Source: Lonicera japonica
Taxonomy: Eukaryota; Streptophyta; Magnoliopsida; Dipsacales; Caprifoliaceae
Direction of reading: 5' to 3'
NCBI GenBank assembly: GCA_021464415.1
Contig: CM038463.1
Span: 6,556,754-6,620,753, forward strand
DNA: 64,000 bases
The notes under the pieces were generated by a model. That model had not been told where the DNA came from and searched no databases. It saw only the letters and a program-made list of their open reading frames with translations. Shown here piece by piece: positions 1-11,961 of the stretch; the first letter of the stretch is position 1, and every line of letters begins with the position of its first letter. The position numbers and the translations under genes were made by a program.

Positions 1-654
1 AAGGAGCGTGACTTTGCACCAATTGTCCTTTTGAGTTATTTACACTTCACACCCTTAAGGTTTTATTATATTTGTACAATGGCGCATAAAGTTATGTATT
101 TGGCATGTTAATCTATAAATTTAATCTTGTTATAACTTTAGTTATAAATTCAGTGTCAGTTTGTTTCTAGGGCTGAAGATAGCACCTTCAGCTACTGTGT
201 CATGAAGGTTAAAATAACGCATGCTATTTTTCATTTAAGAAACAAACAATATGTTAAATTTCGGATTCAAGTAACAAGAAGATCAAAACTTTATGTATGG
301 AATATACGAAAACTGAACTTCATAGATCAAAGTAACTATGCAACCAAACTTGAGGGGAGTAAAGTGTAGATAACTTGTCCTTTTCTTGCAACCTGTTTTT
401 CCCCCACCAATTGTAAAACTTGTATATATTAACTACCACCCACTCATGCAAAACCCACTGCAAGTAAGTAATATCTCCTTCACCATTCATTCTTCAACAA
501 CACAGGTTCCATCAATGGTCCCTATTTTTCACTTTCTCCCAACTTTCCATTATCACTTATGAATTGAATAAGTACACTGTTCAATGTGCATAATTGAGTT
601 CAAGTTTGATTGAAGTTTCACTATTGGAGATGTGAATTTGAGATTAGTTTAGAG
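1..654. other. Upstream region and 5' leader of the MRS2 gene
   Basis: AT-rich non-coding sequence with no gene of its own. The last ~150 bases before the ATG at 655 probably include the 5' untranslated leader. An upstream TTG that extends the frame to 610 is not needed, because family similarity begins at the ATG at 655. I saw no clear TATA box or other element that I would defend. Confidence 0.5.
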
Positions 655-3600
655 ATGGATGAAGCGGGGTTTATTATACCAGTGGAAACTCAAGCTTCTT
701 TGAAGAAGAAAACTGCAGTTTCAAGGAGTTGGATTTTGCTAGACCAGAGTGGGGAGGGGACTATTTTGGATTTGGATAAGTATGCAATTATGCGAAGGGT
801 ACATATTCATGCTAGAGATCTTCGAATTCTCGATCCACTGTTGTCGTATCCTTCCACGATTTTAGGCCGAGAACGAGCTATTGTTCTTAATTTGGAGGTT
901 CATTTTGATAATATGATGTTAATTGTTTGCTTTGTTTTTGAGCTTTCAGTGTAACTGTTACTGTATTTTTTTTTTACTCTTTGTTTGAATTTTGCGTTGC
1001 AGCATATCAAAGCAATTATTACAACAGAAGAGGTAATCTCTCTCTCTATCTCCCCCGAATTTTTGCAGAATTGGAGTTATTCAATTGTTACTAGAACTTG
1101 CGGCTCCCTTGATGTGCGAGCAATATTATATCTAGTCATTTGTCACGTTACGTACAATTTATTTTACTTTTTTTTAAAAAAAAAAATCTTTTGTGATGGC
1201 ATTTGGTTAAAGGGTGATAACATGTGTTCTTTGTTTTTGAGGTCGTAAGTTCAAATTCTAGTTCAAGCACTATACTTATTTCTAAAGCATGAAAGGTAAT
1301 TTCATAATTTCAATGTAAACCAAACGCACTCCTCTTGCTTAATATATAGTGATAGATTCGTTACTAGACCTGGCAATGCATTTTGTCATATTTATTTGGT
1401 CTCATATGTGTCAGGAAAGGCTCTACCAAAACCCGATCCATTAAGATTCGTGTCTTATTCAGTTCGTGTGATTTGGTTTCTTGTCGTGCTTGAATCATAA
1501 TGCCATATATATATAAGAGGGGTAGTGTGTACGTGTTCTTGACACTCATTTGTTTAAGCATAGTTAACTGGTCAACTTGATCAGTATTGACCCAAAGTCC
1601 ATTTTCGATAATTTTGTGTCTCAATTTTCAAGGTCTACTTTTTAATCGTTATATCATAAATGTCTGGAGTATCTTATGATAAATATGACCTATTTTGGGT
1701 AGGTAATCCTTAGAGATCCGCTTGATGACAATGTTGCACCCATTGTCAAAGAACTTCAAAGAAGATTGCCTCCAGTAAATGCCATTTCCCAAGGCCAAGG
1801 AGAAGACGAAACCGGTGATGAAAATGGTATACACTTTGAAATGATACTTCCTTTGAGAACTGTTTTTGGCGACCTCTTTCCTTTTCTACTGTTAATTAAG
1901 GTTCAAAAAACCGAAGTTAAAAAGTACAACAATCATGTTGGAAGGTTTTACTGGAATAATTTTAGATTTGGTACCTAATATTATTTTTTGTTGATAATTT
2001 GCTGTCTTGATTACTGTTTTTGTGCAACTCAATGTAGAATTTCCATTTGAATTCCGTGCTCTCGAAGTAGCACTGGAAGGTATTTGTGTTTTTCTCGATG
2101 AAAGAACAAGAGAATTGGAGACTGCCGCCTACCCTGCTTTAGATGAGCTAACCTCCAAGGTAAGGGTTTGTTTAACAAAAAGTATGCCTCTCCACCAATT
2201 CCTTTTGTTAGAGCCTAAATAATGTTTCCAAAATTCCCATTTATGTTTCTAGCAAAGCACAGCCTGCCTTTTCAAAGCCGCTAACGTAGAAACATCATTA
2301 ATTTGGTGTACATTTATATATTGTTAATAAAGCATTAAAATAAATTTGTAAGAGTATCATTAATATTGATGTTACATCTATGGGATTTGGATATTTGTAT
2401 GTTATAAAGGATTTCCTCTGGACAAGTAATAGAAATTAGATAATTTATGGATATGCGATAATTAAGAGGTCCAATTTTTTTTGTGTTTCTTTTTCACTTA
2501 TTGGACACTTCCCAAGTCCTATATGCACGACTCTAATATTTTAAGACCTTCATACAGTTTTTGAGCTACTTACAAACTCAGACCAGGACAAGGTATTGCA
2601 GTATTGGAAGCAGTGGACCTTACTAATGAAAAAAGAGGGCATCGTCATCTAAGATATTTAAATTAGTTCAAGAAAGGCCCTCTCCTTTCTTGACTCTTAT
2701 TAATCAACTATGTTTAGACCTTTTTTTAATTTACGTTGTAGTGTACATGTGCAATGGACTAATGGGTGTGCTTTATGAACCTAAAATGAAGAATGGAGTA
2801 ATCCCAAAGGAGGCACGTACTCGTTCAACTTTGTGTGATAGACTTACAGTACAGCAAAGCTGATGCCAAGAGGACTTAATAGTTTTATGTTCTCACCAGA
2901 TCCTTTTGTTGTAAAATGTCAAACTTATATTTCATGATTAGACCTTTTAATTCTACATACATGCACACAAAATGTTTTTTTGTCATTACTTGCTGTGTTT
3001 CATAACTATCTCTGCTAGTACTTGGTGTCACATTGGAAAGTAATATGGTTTACCTGCTTTCATTTTCATTCTTATTTCTAAGTGTTAATTTTTAAGCCCA
3101 CGTAATTTATGTGCAGATTAGCAGTCGTAATCTGGACCGGGTGCGTAAAATGAAGAGTGCGATGACAAGGTTGACCAATCGGGTTCAAAAGGTTTGTCCA
3201 TCTTGACTAATCTCAGCCATGCGCCCAACTCGATCAAACATATATAAAAGCGAGGGTTGTTATGTATAATGTTGGTGAATAATAATCCTTAATTTGATTG
3301 GCCTGTGCACTAATGAAGATCAAGGGTTTAGTTTTGATTGGTGGCCTATCTTTATGACAATCTTTTTATCACTATCTGGCCATATGATGTATAGTGTGGC
3401 CCGTGGTTGAGTGTTTTGAAAATGCAAAGCCACTTTGTGCAAGGCATTATAAACACCAAATAATAGCTTCTCAATAGACTCAGTGGACACATCAATGAAT
3501 AAATTGTTAATGTCAAGATTGGCCCTTTTTTTATGTTTTTGTTTTACTTCATCATCCATAGGCAAATTGCACAGCTTCATTGCGTAAGATATGGCTCGTG

Positions 3601-5736
3601 TACTTCTATCCTATGACAAGTACGTAATTAGAGAAGAATATCTTATTTGAAGCTAATTCATGTATGTTTCTATTTAAGGTAATTGCTGGAAAAAAAATAA
3701 GCGAAGACTACAAATTCATGATACATGCATCGCACATTAAAAGGGAATTATCTAGCAATGCTTAGTCCCTTTAGATAGTGGAAATTGAGAAGTTCGCCGG
3801 TACTTCAAAATTATGGCCCCTTTAGCTCATGCAACATATGTGAGTTAATGCAAAACAAGTGTCTTAAATGTGCAATATATCTCATAGAGTGACTTCATAA
3901 GTGACATACATAATTAACTAGAAGCAGTGTTAGATAATTTTTCTATGGAAGATTTCAAGTTTTCCATTACCTTAAGATTGGGTTGTGCATGGTTGCATAT
4001 TATATACAATTTCATGGTTCTTGAAAATTATCTCCTGGATGGATTTTAATCCTAGTTTGCCTATTATCAACCTCTGTATCAACCTCTGACTTCCACTATT
4101 ACATTATCATAATTCTCATGTGCAGTAATAGTACATACTTTGTTCCCTGTATTCATGCAGAGGTCAGTATCGTAAGCTGAGTGAATTTTTTGTGCTTTGT
4201 ATTGAGATAGTTTTAACTCAAACGTGTTTTGTTTTTCAGGTAAGAGATGAACTCGAGCAGCTTTTGGATGATGATGATGACATGGCAGACCTTTACTTAT
4301 CAAGAAAATTTTTGGGTGTCTCTTCACCAACAAGTGGTACTGATGTTCGTAATTGGTCCCCGACCTCTCCTACAATAGGCTCAAAGATATCCCGAACAAG
4401 TAGGGCAAGCGCTACCTCAGTTAGTGAAGAAAATGATGTTGAAGAACTTGAAATGCTGCTTGAGGTTTATCAATATGGTCAATTGGTAATTTATCTTGTT
4501 AAACTTATTTAATTATAAAAGCTCTCAAATTCTAGTGTGTTTTGCAGGCTTACTTTATGCAAATTGAAGGAACATTAAACAAATTAAGCACGGTATGCAT
4601 TATCCTATCTAGTGCAAATTTTTTTATATTCAGAATACATAATTGATGTTTCAATAGTGAGTACTCTAAACTCTCTTCTTTCCAGCTGCGTGAATACATT
4701 GATGATACAGAGGATTACATTAATATTCAGGTAAAATGTGGTATTGAATAAAACTGAAAAACAATGATGATGGTGGCGGAAGGGTGAAGTTTATTACTTA
4801 AAGAAAATGAACACAGTTAGAAAGTATTAATTTTGAGAGAATAATTTATGGTTAATAATTTTACTTCCATTCTTGCAGCTAGACAATCATCGTAATCAGC
4901 TAATTCAGGTGCTGTATCCCATCTTACTATGTTCAAATCTTGGAAAAATACAGTGGAACACGTGATAGGAAAGAAAGAAACATGCTGCAATTTAATATGC
5001 CATACAAGAATTTGTAACATGCAATCCTTCACGCTTTCACCTAAATCATTCCAAGATCCAAACGTTAGCGATAATTGGCAACTTTCCTTAATAGTTTCAT
5101 CTCACTTCTGTTATTGTTGCATAAGTAGGCTAGTTATTTTAATTTACTTCTCCATTGATGCAGCTGGAGCTCTTCCTGTGTTCTGGAACTGTTTGTTTGT
5201 CTGTTTACTCTTTGGTGGCTGCTATATTTGGCATGAATATTCCATATCCATGGAAAGAGCGCCATGGGCATTTATTTAAATGGGTGTGTCCATCACTTTA
5301 CAATTTCAGTCCATTTGGTTTGAGATGAAATACATTTTACCTGGGTACAAAAAAAAATGTTATCATCTATCTCGGGTAAATTTTTCCTCTGTTTTTTGAA
5401 AAAAAAACAAACAAACAAACAAATAACACATGATGATATAGACCCACTCGACTTTACCGGAGAGGGAAGGGGGAGACTCGTTCCTTAATTTGATGTGCCT
5501 CATAGAAGAACGAGTACTTCTGTTGGCTCTACTTTATTTTTTCACATAGTTAACAAATATTTCACCTTGAACCAAACGGCCGTTATTTTAAGGATCTATT
5601 AGGTACCTCTTATCGTGTATGCTTACTCGATCTCTCTCTGTTTCTCTAGGTAGTCATTCTAACTGGAGTAGCTTGCGGATCCATTTTCTTATCAATAATG
5701 ACCTACGCGCGCCACAAAGGTCTCGTTGGGTCGTGA
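655..5736 (+). CDS. MRS2: MRS2-family magnesium transporter (CorA superfamily), MRS2-2/MRS2-7-like clade
   Basis: Membrane Mg2+ channel of the CorA/MRS2/ALR1 family. Eleven coding exons keep phase and give 381 aa: 655-897, 1003-1032, 1703-1826, 2038-2159, 3117-3191, 4240-4464, 4548-4592, 4686-4730, 4879-4908, 5164-5283, 5650-5736. Residues ~50-75 carry the family block [20 protein letters not shown]. An acidic [18 protein letters not shown] run opens exon 6, and [14 protein letters not shown] and [10 protein letters not shown] follow. Two C-terminal membrane helices (about 316-337 and 354-373) flank the selectivity signature GMN at 336-338, here GMNIPYPW. The short N-terminus starting [10 protein letters not shown] and ending KGLVGS fits the Arabidopsis MRS2-2/7 clade (~390 aa) rather than the longer MRS2-1/5/10 types. 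No plastid or mitochondrial leader is obvious, so the membrane cannot be assigned from sequence. The protein looks intact. Intron 2 contains a hAT-like relic. Confidence 0.93.
1365..1637. mobile_element. hAT-like non-autonomous relic in MRS2 intron 2
   Basis: The segment opens with TAGACCTGGCAATGCA and closes with the imperfect inverse AATTTTCAAGGTCTA. Openings of the type TAGxxCTGGCAAT are common at ends of plant hAT derivatives, and the element at 63602 starts almost the same way (TAGGACTGGCAAT). No clean 8-bp target duplication is visible and there is no coding content. Confidence 0.35.
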
Positions 5737-8163
5737 TGTTAATGTATGTAATTTTTTACATAATCACATCTCTAGCTGTGGCTTCAATGGCTGTTGGAGA
5801 TAACGATTCATGAAGAGCTTGATCCTCATTAATTTTGCAATGTGCAAGGCCTTCAAGTCAAAAATGCTATCAGATATGGGCATGCACTTGTGTTAAATTT
5901 AGGGATTATCTTCTTGTAGTTACTCTCCCCATAATTTATTGTTACACTTAGAGTTATAATACTCCCAATATTTTGAAAGGGAAAAAGTATATCTTTAAGT
6001 CAAAATTAGTGCATCTTAAAAAAATAATAATAATAAGTTGCAAAAATCGAATTGGTTTATTTGGGGTGGGTTATGTTTTTTCCATTTGGCATTTTTTTTA
6101 ATGTTTTTGAAGTTCAAAATTTAAAAATAATGGTTCAATTTTCAAATTACGTTACAAAAATTCATAATTTAAAGGGATTTTTTGAGTTTGCCCCTTATTA
6201 TTAATTCAAAACTCATCTTACCCCTTTTTTTTACTAATCATTTGAGTTACCCCCAACTCTTAACAGATTTCTAGCTCCGTCCATTTCTTAATTTTTTGGA
6301 CCATTCTACCCCTCTGTTTATTGTTCATCTTCTTCTTTAAATGTGAAATACAAATATGAGTTTACTATTCATCTTCTTCTTCAAAGATAAATCCAAAATA
6401 ATTTCTAATAATAAACCTAACTTCGAAATCCAAAATTGTTTCTATTAGTAAACCAATTTACAAATCCATAAATCGTTTGCTATTCATCTTCTTCTTCAAA
6501 GGTGAAATAAAAAAATGGGTTTACTATTCATCTTCTTCAAAGATGAATCCAAAATAATTTTCAACAGTAAACCTAATTTCGAAATCCAAAATTGTTTATA
6601 CTAGTAAACCTAATTTACAAATCTAAAAATCGTTTGTTATTCATCTTCTTCTTCAAAGGTGAAATATAAAAAAGGGTTTACTATTCATCTTCTTCTTCAA
6701 AGATGAATACAAAATCATTTTCAACAATAAACCCATTTTTATACCCAATTTCAAAATCATTTTCATTTTCTTTTTCAAGATGAATCTAAAATCGTTTCCA
6801 AAAATAGGTTCACTATTTTCTCTCTCTAAATACATACCCAAAATCTCTAAATATTATATATATATATAGTTCATTAAAGCCAAACCCCTCCTTTTTTATC
6901 CCTAGAAAAAAAAAAGGCAACTGCTTAATTTTATTTAAAGAAAATCTAACGTTTAGAGAGACATTAATTTAATTTTAATGAAAAAAAAGAAAGGAGACAT
7001 TTAATTCCAAAGCAGAATGAACAAAACATAGACTACAGACATTTTTAAATGTTTTGGCTTGCATGTCTGTGATGGAAAATACATGAAGGGCCATTAAAAA
7101 ATATTGTAATTTTAAATAAACCTATTTGATATTTATATAGAGAAATATTTTAAAAAATATTACAAAGCTAACACCTAAAATTATAGAATATTAGAAACAT
7201 CCCAACTACTTTTGACATTTATACATTGACTCTAGAGACCCGTTCAAAAATTCTTCCCAAGTCTAATTTTGTTATTATAATTGACTATGGAGAGAAAATA
7301 CTCGCCTAAGTTGTCTCGACACCCTTAAAAAAAAGAAGAGAAAAATTAATACTATCAAGTCAAACAAGTTCAATCGAATTTCGTTTATGCCTATGACATG
7401 TTAATATATAACGAAAATACTTAATTGTCATTATATTGGAGGGTTAAATTAATACATTAGTATGGTGAGCTAAGAGAGAATGCTACAAAAAGTAGAAAGA
7501 TTCGATCCTTTAATTAAATACTAACACAAAGATGATTTCATGAGCAATAACACTCTCCCCTCTCCCCGCCCCCGCACAATATGTTTCTTTATTAAGAAGA
7601 ACTAATTTTTTTTTCCCTGATAAACAAGGAAATATCCATCCGATCCGATCTCCCTATTGAGTGAGTTGTAAAGCTTGTTATTCTCTTTTCGCTTACTTGC
7701 ATGCATGGTGCTTTTTAGGACTGTTATAATATCTTGCAGTGAACAATTAATCCCTTGTAAACCGACCTAAATCCTTGCGTGCGTAGTGCTTTGCATATAT
7801 ACTGATGTTTCAAAAACTACGCTAAGTAGCTAGCAAATCCAATTAAGGTTGGTTTAATAACTTATAGTAAATAACCTATGATGAATCCAACTTAAAATAA
7901 CCTTTGGTACTCAATAAGTAGTTAAAGTTTGGAACCCTAGTAGTAACTATAATAGAAGGTTGGCCATTCGCTTGTTACAAAATAATGCCCTAACAGATGG
8001 AATTCGAGTTCAAAATTGTACGAGAAGTTCGATTAGCATCTTCAAGCAACATAGGATATATTGGAAACTAGTAGCTCAAACTCCAGGCTAGTCCAACAAC
8101 AAAAGACCTTGTAAGTTATATATGTGTGAAAACATGAAGTTCAATCAGTTTATCCAACCCCTA
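5737..8163. other. 3' flank of MRS2 and intergenic region
   Basis: The MRS2 3' untranslated region probably extends to roughly 5950. The rest is AT-rich non-coding sequence with homopolymer runs and the tandem array at 6320-6800. Text such as GAGTTTGCCCCTTATTATT near 6188 and GCCAAACCCCTCC near 6878 could be worn ends of a transposon carrying that array, but the match is weak. No gene is supported. Confidence 0.5.
6320..6800. repeat. Tandem array, ~158-bp unit, about three copies
   Basis: The phrase TTTACTATTCATCTTCTTC recurs at 6361, 6520 and 6677, a spacing of 159 and 157 bases. Each unit continues with CAAAGATGAATCCAAAAT, then AAACCTAA(C/T)TTCGAAATCC and AATCGTTTG(C/T)TATTCATC. A partial copy starts near 6320. 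Copies differ by point changes and small indels. No coding potential. Confidence 0.75.
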
Positions 8164-8384
8164 TGTACCCCACCCTTTCTTTTTTTTTTGGTTCCCCACG
8201 GGATGTCCGGGCCAGCTTTCGCGCACCTCGACTAATCCCCGCTCGCGGTTCGTGGCTGCCGCTGGCTAAGCATTATTTTGACAACGCCGGGGTTCGACCT
8301 TGGGAGCTCCAAGTCGACCCAAGGTTGTCCCAGTGGCAGCCTTATACCACTGGGCCAAGAGGCTTGGTTGTACCCCACCCTTTC
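8164..8384 (-). mobile_element. tRNA-derived SINE with perfect 16-bp target-site duplication
   Basis: The direct repeat TGTACCCCACCCTTTC lies at 8164-8179 and 8369-8384. Between them, read on the minus strand, are an A-box-like GGCCCAGTGGTATAAGG, a B-box-like AAGGTCGAACCCC, a GC-rich body and an A-rich tail (the T run at 8180-8190 on the plus strand). That is the layout of a tRNA-derived, RNA polymerase III-transcribed SINE of ~190 bp. The perfect duplication suggests a fairly recent insertion. A related copy is at 28179. Confidence 0.85.
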
Positions 8385-8670
8385 AATACAATCCTAAATC
8401 CTCCGTCTATATTAACCAGATTAAATAATAGTAGAAGCGATGAGAGCGAAGATGATCATTATGAATTATAGTAATTTCACTGGCAAGTGGGCATCAGCTT
8501 TTACGCTTATTTTAACTAGGTGAAAACCCTTGATTGCCTTGAGCATAATCTACGTTAACCAGGTGGGAAATTTTTATTGCCCTAACCCTCCGTCTATATT
8601 AACCGGATTAAAACTTGTGTAGCCCTAACCTTCTGTCTACGCAAACCGAGGGGAAAACTTTTAGGGTAAT
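8385..8670. repeat. Degenerate minisatellite, left block
   Basis: Loose repeats of a unit of about 43 bp that reads roughly TTGCCCTAACCCTCCGTCTA, then TATTAACCGGATTAAAACTTGTG. Recognisable copies start near 8392, 8560 and 8620, with diverged ones between. The same unit reappears at 10540-10760. It resembles but is not the plant telomere repeat. Confidence 0.6.
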
Positions 8671-10539
8671 TTTATTTCTATCCGCAGATTTTTACAATTT
8701 ATTCACCTTTGATTTATGTTAACTGTGAAACAAACTTCTTAAAACTTTTTTATAAAAATTGAGAAGTGTATCGACCAATTAATAATCTTTTAAATATATA
8801 TATTTACTTTTAAAATTAGTTTCCTAATTAGAATATACTTCTTTAATAATCTATTTTCTTAATTTGTAGAAAGGTTTATTGATATAAGTACTATATATAT
8901 AGATTCATTATTCATCAAAAATATACAATACTACAAAACTTGGAGGAATTAATTTATTTTAGTACATCATAACACTAGAATATTTTTTTTCAACAAATGA
9001 GTTTTCTATTTTCTTTTCTTTTTTCTATACAATGAGGGCTCTAAAGAAAATAAAAATAAAGCAGTGTTGGAACTTAAGAAACTAATTAAGAATTAGTGGA
9101 GGCAACAAACATTATTTCCTTTTATCTCATTCCTTTCAAGTCGAAGGAAGAATATTCAATTAGTTTGCGTTTGACGTGCCGGATAAAAGAGTGGAATAAG
9201 ATAACGTACTATATCCTATCCTAAGTTTGGTATTCGTTGGGATTGGATATCGGGATAAATTATTTATCTCATTCAAGCTTCTTATCCCACAAAGGGAAGG
9301 ATTAACGAATACCACCTAAGAGGTGCAATTGTTTTATCCTGTCTGGATAGAATTAATTAATTCAATTCGACTATCTAATCCAGCGCGTCAAATACGCCCT
9401 TATAATACATGTTTTGTTTTTTTGTTTGCCACCATGAATCTGTAATTAAAGTTATAATTTTAATTCGCTTCTAAGTAGAAACTAAGTTTTGTATATGTAT
9501 TACAAATGTTTTAAACTTTACTTACGGTTTAATTATTATTCCAAGACTAATATGAATTATTGTATAATCTTAATTATGGAAACAAATGTGAATTATAGAC
9601 TATAGTCTAATCTTATAATCTAATCACAAGTTCGGAAAGTGGATATAATTGATAGTAAACTATATATATTAGAAATATCATTTTATTATTACAATTTATG
9701 TTTACTTTTTGATATATTATTGACGGTGGATAGAAGTAAAAATTTGGTGGATAATTTACAATTGAATTAAAAAGAATAATTATTTTATAAAAATTATGCC
9801 AATATTGATTTTTATAAATCTATCAAACAACGTAATTAAACTTAGTGGGTAATAGATATTAACTTAGTAAAACCCAAAAAGATGGAATGACTGACAATTT
9901 CGTTGATAGAAATAAAATAACCCTTGTTAATTATTAACCAAATTGATTAGGTTGTTTAAAAAAAATTTGATTGTTGAAATTTAAATTTTGAATTATTTAA
10001 TTTTCTATATTTTAGTAATTGATTAAGTTGTTAGAAGTTATTTGATTGTTTAAATTTGAATTTCAAATTTGATTTTATAGATATTAGTTTCTAGTAAGAT
10101 TTTAGGAGTTTAGATTAATTTAATAATCAATTAGATGATAGGGACACTATAGGAATAACAATAGTATAAATTAGTTATGAAGTTATATTAATTTAATTTT
10201 AATTCTTTATCCGCAAAAGTTTGTACTTTAAACAAAACTTTGTACCTTAAATTATTTGTATAAAAGTTGTATCCTTAAATAGATTGAGAAAGGAATATTC
10301 GTCCTTAAAACTAATTGCCCCTATTTTTATTTATTTAATTAAAGTGGATGTACTTATTAATCTAGTAGATTTTTTAATATTAAATTATTAATAAAATAAT
10401 ATTTATAAAACTAATCAATAATATTTTTTGTTAGTCTATCCACACTCGTGGATTAATTTAATAAGTAATGCGGATTAGTTTAACAACGCAAATTAACTGT
10501 AAAATATCGTTGATAGAAATAAAACCATCCAAACTTTTG
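8671..10539. other. AT-rich intergenic sequence between the minisatellite blocks
   Basis: No gene is supported. Apart from the MITE at 9160-9402, this is low-complexity AT-rich DNA. Its position between two blocks of the same repeat suggests either an insertion into one array or decay of its middle. Confidence 0.5.
9160..9402. mobile_element. Tourist-like (PIF/Harbinger-type) MITE
   Basis: The trinucleotide TTA flanks both ends (9160-9162 and 9400-9402). The left terminus GTTTGCGTTTGACGTGCCGG mirrors the right terminus, whose reverse complement is GGGCGTATTTGACGCGCTGG. At 237 bp with no coding capacity and a 3-bp TTA duplication, this matches Tourist-type MITEs. Confidence 0.65.
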
Positions 10540-10760
10540 TTACCCTAACCCTTAGTTTTTGTTAACAGGATTAAAACTTGTGTTGCCCTAAACCTCTATC
10601 TACACAAACCCATTAGAAAACTTTTGTGGCCCTAACATTACATTTATGTTAACCAGAAACCTTTATTGCCTTAATCCTATGTTACGTTAATTGGATGAAA
10701 TCCACTAGTGCCCTAACCTTTCTCTATTAATTGGGGCCCTAACTTTATATTAACGCTTCC
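10540..10760. repeat. Degenerate minisatellite, right block
   Basis: About five diverged copies of the unit also seen at 8385-8670, for example TTGTTACCCTAACCCTTAG, GTTGCCCTAAACCTCTATC, GTGGCCCTAACATTACA and AGTGCCCTAACCTTTCTC, each followed by a variant of TTAACCGGATTAAAACTTGTG. No coding content. Confidence 0.6.
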
Positions 10761-11489
10761 CCTATTGCTTAGGGATACTATTTTGTACCATATTTTTTAA
10801 AATCGTATATCATTTTACCAATAATTATAATTATTTTAATAATAATACCGTCTATTATTAATATATATATTAGAAGAAATAAGAAAATAATTTAAACAAG
10901 CTAGTTACTAGTAAAGCATTCTAGTAATAGTTTTATTTAAAACCTACCTAAAACAAATCATAATTATAAGACAATTTAATCAATAAATTTATTGAATTGT
11001 ATTCATATAATTTCCTAAGTTATTAAAAGAGATACATTCACCACAATCAGTTTTGGTAAGAAAATCATGACTTCAACAAATACATTACAATTCCTAAAAT
11101 AAAAAATAAAAAAAATTCCACTCGTGATGCTAGTTTCTACAAAGGGCACCGTTTTACGACATGTGGCATTTATGCTAACATACTCCGCACATGCGTTACT
11201 TCCAAGCCCGTTAACGCGCCGTCGCCAACGAGGCACACGGTGCGCAGATTCCCCCCAGGCGCACTTTATCATAGCCCCTCTCTCTACGTTGAACTCCGCT
11301 TACTGTTTTCCCCTAAAAAAAAAAAAAGAATTATTTTTTTTTTTTTACAAAAAAAAAAAAAAAAAAAACATAATAATCTCTAATAATAATAAATATAAAA
11401 GCGACAAGTATTTGGTTCATGCGATTGCGAAGCCAGAGCCTTTCTCTCTCTAAACTACTCTTTCTCTCTCTAAAACTCTCGATTTCTCC
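10761..11489. other. Upstream region of the DRIP-type gene
   Basis: AT-rich up to ~11100, then a GC-richer patch at 11150-11275 (ACATGTGGC, CGCGCCGTCGCC, GGCGCAC), long A/T homopolymers at 11314-11370 and a CT-rich stretch at 11435-11470. This is consistent with a plant promoter-proximal region. Short open frames crossing it have no recognisable similarity. Confidence 0.4.
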
Positions 11490-11497
11490 TATAAATA
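11490..11497 (+). promoter_or_regulatory. Candidate TATA box of the DRIP-type gene
   Basis: TATAAATA stands in a CT-rich context about 470 bases before the ATG. Transcription would start near 11520-11530. The first, non-coding exon would end at 11621 (AAG then GTAATATAT), and a 5' UTR intron would run to the acceptor TTTGCAG at 11953-11959. Placement is inferred from signals only. Confidence 0.45.
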
Positions 11498-11961
11498 CAG
11501 ATCACATTAGCCAACCCCCTTTTGTCCAAATCCATTACAAACCCACTTTCTCTCTTGCCAAATCACTCGTACCCATCTCTCAATCTCATCCCCCCAAATC
11601 TCTAGTTTCACAAATTGGAAGGTAATATATACACTTATGCTCTTGTTTTGCTCTTGTGTTTATTAGTAGATTAGTTGAATTTTGTTTCTCTATATCAAAT
11701 GCAGATATAACAGAGGAACATTCAACGTGAATTTCTTCTTGTGATGATATATGCACATATGTTGTTACTAACATGCACCTTTTATATACGTAGCGGCGGA
11801 AGTGAGGCGTGACTGAGCAGAATTCAGCCTAGTATTACAAAAGAAAAGAAAAACGTTAGTTATATATTAAAAATAGGTAACGTATTTCACTTCAGCCTAC
11901 CTTTCTGTCTAATTTTGGGTCCACTCCGTCTAATTCTGGGTCCGGCTCTGACTTTGCAGAT

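Noticed and set aside
1172..1310. Possible SINE relic in MRS2 intron 2 (GGCATTTGGTTAAAGGG and AAGTTCAAATTCTAG look like worn A and B boxes)
   Set aside because: The boxes are poor matches, there is no target duplication and no second copy in the window.
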